The position numbers were made by a program, and so were the translations under genes. This document shows positions 5,416 to 7,352 of a stretch of DNA of 7,352 nucleotides, piece by piece. The first letter of the stretch is position 1. Every line of letters starts with the position of its first letter. This stretch comes from an uncultured bacterium (GTDB taxonomy: Bacteria; Actinomycetota; Coriobacteriia; Coriobacteriales; Coriobacteriaceae): NCBI GenBank assembly GCA_905214525.1, contig CAJMMN010000041.1:1-7352 (forward strand). The letters are read 5' to 3'. A model generated the notes under the pieces. The model was not told where the DNA came from. It searched no databases and worked only from the letters and a program-made list of their open reading frames with translations.

Positions 5416-6120
5416 ATGGTTGAGGCAAATAGCGTTATCCCCCTGTACAAACAGATTGTTCGTGCGCTTTCTGATTCAATCGCCAACGGCACGTACCGCC
5501 CGGGAGATAAGCTTCCGACCGAGGCGGAGCTTATCGAGCAATTTGGCGTGAGCCGAATAACGGTTCGCTCCGCAATTAAAGAAATGGAAGATGCTGGGCT
5601 TGTTGAGAGGGCCCGCGGCAAGGGCACGTTCGTTTCGTCGGACACGCAGATGTATGCCGCGGACGACCGTGAGAGCTTTACCCATTCGTGCCAGCTTGCG
5701 GGCAAACAGGCGTCTACCAGGGTTCTCGAAATGGGCTGGGACTTCCCAAGTCTGCGAGACGCGAAGTTCCTGGGCGTAGACGATACCCAAAAGGTATTGC
5801 GTAGCCGTCGTCTGCGCCTTGTGGATGGCAAGCCCACGATGCTGGAAACCAATAGCTATTCCGCTGCGCTTTCTTTTTTGGAGCATGAGTCCCTCGATGA
5901 TTCGCTGATGGCGGTACTCGATCGCCAGGGGATCAAGATGGGTCCCAACACGCGTACGCTCGAGGTCTGCTATGCGAGCGAGCTCGAGGCGGCATACCTT
6001 AACGTGGAGCTGGACTCTTCGCTGCTTCTGTTTGTCGATAGACGTTATGCCCCAAGTGGCGAGCCGCTTTTCATCTCCCGTCAGGTGTACTGCACCGAGC
6101 GACTGAAGTTCTATTTGTAA
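5416..6120 (+). CDS. GntR-family transcriptional regulator, HutC/UTRA subfamily
   Basis: A 234-residue one-component regulator. The N-terminal winged helix-turn-helix starts at PLYKQIVRALSDSIANG (9-25). It includes the recognition helix in FGVSRITVRSAIKEM (43-57) and the wing LVERARGKGTFVS (62-74). The UTRA ligand domain spans about 88-230 and ends in the typical RQVYCTERLKFYL. HutC-type regulators usually bind sugar phosphates or other small metabolites, which lowers their grip on DNA. The gene precedes a mannose-family PTS on the same strand, so it probably controls that transporter and responds to its product; this is inference. The ATG at 5416 is preferred because AAAGG (5401-5405) lies 10 nt upstream; the in-frame ATG at 5407 is only one base from it and would add three residues. 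Confidence 0.92.
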   Translation: MVEANSVIPLYKQIVRALSDSIANGTYRPGDKLPTEAELIEQFGVSRITVRSAIKEMEDAGLVERARGKGTFVSSDTQMYAADDRESFTHSCQLAGKQASTRVLEMGWDFPSLRDAKFLGVDDTQKVLRSRRLRLVDGKPTMLETNSYSAALSFLEHESLDDSLMAVLDRQGIKMGPNTRTLEVCYASELEAAYLNVELDSSLLLFVDRRYAPSGEPLFISRQVYCTERLKFYL

Positions 6121-6131
6121 ATTAGCGATAG

Positions 6132-6153
6132 ATTGGTCGATTTACCGACCAAT
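6132..6153. promoter_or_regulatory. Inverted repeat after gntR, operator or weak terminator
   Basis: ATTGGTCG (6132-6139) and CGACCAAT (6146-6153) are perfect 8-bp arms around 6 bp, beginning 12 nt after the gntR stop codon. No U-run follows on the plus strand, so a protein-binding site for the PTS genes is as likely as a terminator. Confidence 0.5.
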
Positions 6154-6200
6154 TGTTACCGTTCGCGGATTTGGAAAATAGACACACCACGTAGGGTAGA

Positions 6201-6228
6201 TTGCTAATATACTTTGTTATGACAATAT
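6201..6228 (+). promoter_or_regulatory. Candidate PTS promoter with overlapping GntR-type site
   Basis: TTGCTA (6201-6206) and CAATAT (6223-6228) could serve as -35 and -10 with 16 nt between; both are imperfect. TTGTTATGACAA (6214-6225) is a palindrome with one G-T mismatch and resembles sites of the HutC group, such as the TreR site TTGTATATACAA. It overlaps the promoter, as a repressor site would. The EIIA start codon lies 28 nt downstream, after GGAGA (6248-6252). Confidence 0.4.
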
Positions 6229-6255
6229 AGTACGTCCTATTGGTATTGGAGAACT

Positions 6256-6675
6256 ATGAATAAGATATTGCTAGCGAGTCATGGTTATCTCGCCCAAGGC
6301 ATGAAAAGCTCTCTGGAGATTCTGATGGGCACCAACGACCGAATCGAGTGCCTGTGCGCCTATGTCGATGACGATTCAAGGGACGTCGCGGCGTTGATTG
6401 ATGCATGGATGGAGACGAGGGACCCTGCCGACTCTTGGTTTGTCGTGACTGACATCTTTGGCGGCTCTGTAAACAACGAATTCATTCAGAGGCAGACCGA
6501 CGGATCGTTTACGTTAATCGCTGGAATGAACTTGCCGCTGCTGGTGGAAATGGTTACACAGATGGACTCCCTGGATGCGGACAAGGCCAAAGCCGCGGTC
6601 GAGGGATCGCGTTCGTTTATTCAGCTTTGCGAGGCGGCGGACATGCTTGCCGGCGCCGAGGAAGAAGAGTTCTAG
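6256..6675 (+). CDS. PTS EIIA component, mannose/fructose/sorbose family
   Basis: A 139-residue cytosolic phosphocarrier. It takes phosphate from HPr and passes it to EIIB during sugar uptake. The active-site histidine is His9 in ILLASHGYLAQG, and the companion Asp66 sits in VTDIFGGSVNN, as in EIIA-Man (known pattern His10/Asp67). Length is normal for a free-standing EIIA of this family. The product ends in an acidic tail (EEEEF). The start has GGAGA four bases upstream. It is followed after 71 nt by the EIIB gene and preceded by a UTRA regulator gene, so the three probably form one regulated sugar-uptake locus. The sugar cannot be deduced from EIIA alone. Confidence 0.94.
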   Translation: MNKILLASHGYLAQGMKSSLEILMGTNDRIECLCAYVDDDSRDVAALIDAWMETRDPADSWFVVTDIFGGSVNNEFIQRQTDGSFTLIAGMNLPLLVEMVTQMDSLDADKAKAAVEGSRSFIQLCEAADMLAGAEEEEF

Positions 6676-6691
6676 TTAGTTCTGGTTCGAG

Positions 6692-6703
6692 CCCTAGCTA
6701 GGG
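6692..6703. repeat. 12-bp palindrome between EIIA and EIIB
   Basis: CCCTAGCTAGGG is a perfect palindrome 16 nt after the EIIA stop codon. It can form only a very short-looped hairpin and has no U-run. It may mark an RNA-processing or stability site between the two cistrons, or be chance. Confidence 0.3.
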
Positions 6704-6746
6704 GCCACACCTGTCATTCCCTTTATCACGTGCGGAGATGATAACG

Positions 6747-7220
6747 ATGATTAAGCTTACGAGAGTTGATTACCGACTGATTCACGGCCAAGTTGCCATG
6801 TCCTGGACTCACGCTTTGGATGTAGATTGCATCTTGCTTGCCAGCGATGCTGTGGCAAAAGACGACATGAGGAAGGCGGCCTTGAGGCTCGCCCGCCCCA
6901 ACGGCGTTAAACTCGTCATCAAGGATGTTGACGCTGCTATCGAGGCGCTCAACAGCGGCGTTACCGACAAGTATTCGCTGTTTATCATCACTGAGACGAT
7001 TGAAGATGTCTATCGTCTCGCTAAGGGTTGCAAAGACATCAAAGAGATCAATCTGGGCGGAACCCGAAAGACCCCTGAGACCACGCTTCATCCGACCCCT
7101 GCGATCTTTGCGACCGAGAAAGATGCCGAGCATATCCAAGAGCTCCTGGGCGATGGCGTGGCCATCGAAATCCGTCAGGTCCCCAATGACGCTAAGGTGT
7201 TTGCCAAGGACGTTTTCTAG
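6747..7220 (+). CDS. PTS EIIB component, mannose/fructose/sorbose family
   Basis: A 157-residue cytosolic protein that receives phosphate from EIIA and hands it to the sugar as it passes through IIC/IID. The N-terminal signature TRVDYRLIHGQVAMSW (5-20) holds the phosphorylated His13. Most relatives read DDRLIHGQV; here the second Asp is Tyr9. INLGGTRKTP and the C-terminal VAIEIRQVPNDA are family-like. Length is normal. The ATG at 6747 was chosen because GGAG (6734-6737) lies 9 nt upstream and the family usually begins MIKLxR; the in-frame ATG at 6738 touches the GGAG and would add three residues. A strong terminator follows within 55 nt. IIC and IID are not in the window, so the complete transporter is either further downstream or encoded elsewhere. 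Confidence 0.94.
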   Translation: MIKLTRVDYRLIHGQVAMSWTHALDVDCILLASDAVAKDDMRKAALRLARPNGVKLVIKDVDAAIEALNSGVTDKYSLFIITETIEDVYRLAKGCKDIKEINLGGTRKTPETTLHPTPAIFATEKDAEHIQELLGDGVAIEIRQVPNDAKVFAKDVF

Positions 7221-7271
7221 CCGGAAACACGTTGATGCTCGGCATTTATTGAACCAATGCTCTATGCCTAT

Positions 7272-7305
7272 GCCCGTCGATCATTTGATCGGCGGGCTTT
7301 TTATT
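7272..7305 (+). terminator. Intrinsic terminator after the EIIB gene
   Basis: GCCCGTCGATC (7272-7282) pairs with GATCGGCGGGC (7287-7297) over 11 bp with one G-T, around the loop ATTT. TTTTTATT follows directly. The stem starts 52 nt after the EIIB stop codon. Confidence 0.92.
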
Positions 7306-7320
7306 AAAGGCTTTAGCCTG

Positions 7321-7343
7321 TGCGGGGCGCGCAGCGCGCCGCA
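7321..7343. repeat. GC-only hairpin near the window edge
   Basis: GGCGCGC (7326-7332) and GCGCGCC (7334-7340) are complementary around a single A; TGCG and CGCA at the outside can extend the pairing with a bulge. It lies 16 nt after the terminator tail. Nothing can be said about its role because the window ends 9 nt later. Confidence 0.45.
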
Positions 7344-7352
7344 TCAGAAACC

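Noticed and set aside
5379..5886. Minus-strand open frames opposite the GntR gene
   Set aside because: They are antisense to a clear GntR/UTRA gene and show no family features.
6726..7139. Minus-strand open frame of 137 codons
   Set aside because: It is antisense to the EIIB gene, whose signature and length are certain.

Overview
The window looks like chromosomal DNA from a GC-rich, Gram-positive-type anaerobe. My best guess is a gut actinobacterium of the Coriobacteriia (Collinsella-like). This rests on the strong G/C preference at third codon positions in the long genes, the mannose-family PTS, the single-chain M16C metallopeptidase, and short gaps filled with palindromic repeats. The taxonomic call is inference; no search was possible.

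Left part (1-1890), minus strand: a 5-formyltetrahydrofolate cyclo-ligase gene (178-774), preceded in transcription order by a hicA-hicB toxin-antitoxin pair (1488 to 903). The hicA leader holds two candidate promoters, each with its own candidate operator: a 21-bp palindrome over one -10 box, and two abutting 17-bp repeats that resemble LexA boxes over the other promoter. Several repeat types surround these genes: a GAGCGTGGA repeat cluster (57-149), a CCACCACAAAGG hairpin family (847-885, with worn copies at 794-812 and 1590-1623), and two 57-nt hairpins (1657-1713 and 1738-1794).

Middle part (1888-4935), minus strand: one 1015-residue M16C (presequence protease/falcilysin type) zinc peptidase with all expected catalytic residues, its own candidate promoter and a strong intrinsic terminator. 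A second GAGCGTGGA cluster (5026-5140) lies upstream of it. This cluster and the one at 57-149 share exact internal spacing, and their stems carry compensating base changes.

Right part (5416-7352), plus strand: a GntR/HutC-family regulator with a UTRA ligand domain, then separate EIIA and EIIB genes of a mannose-family PTS. A strong terminator follows EIIB. The membrane subunits IIC and IID are not in the window. The likely logic is that the regulator senses a phosphorylated sugar or related ligand and controls the adjoining PTS genes; the substrate cannot be read from the sequence.

The genes are of ordinary families. The most interesting material is between them: the covarying GAGCGTGGA hairpins, the doubly controlled hicAB leader, and the several hairpin repeat families.
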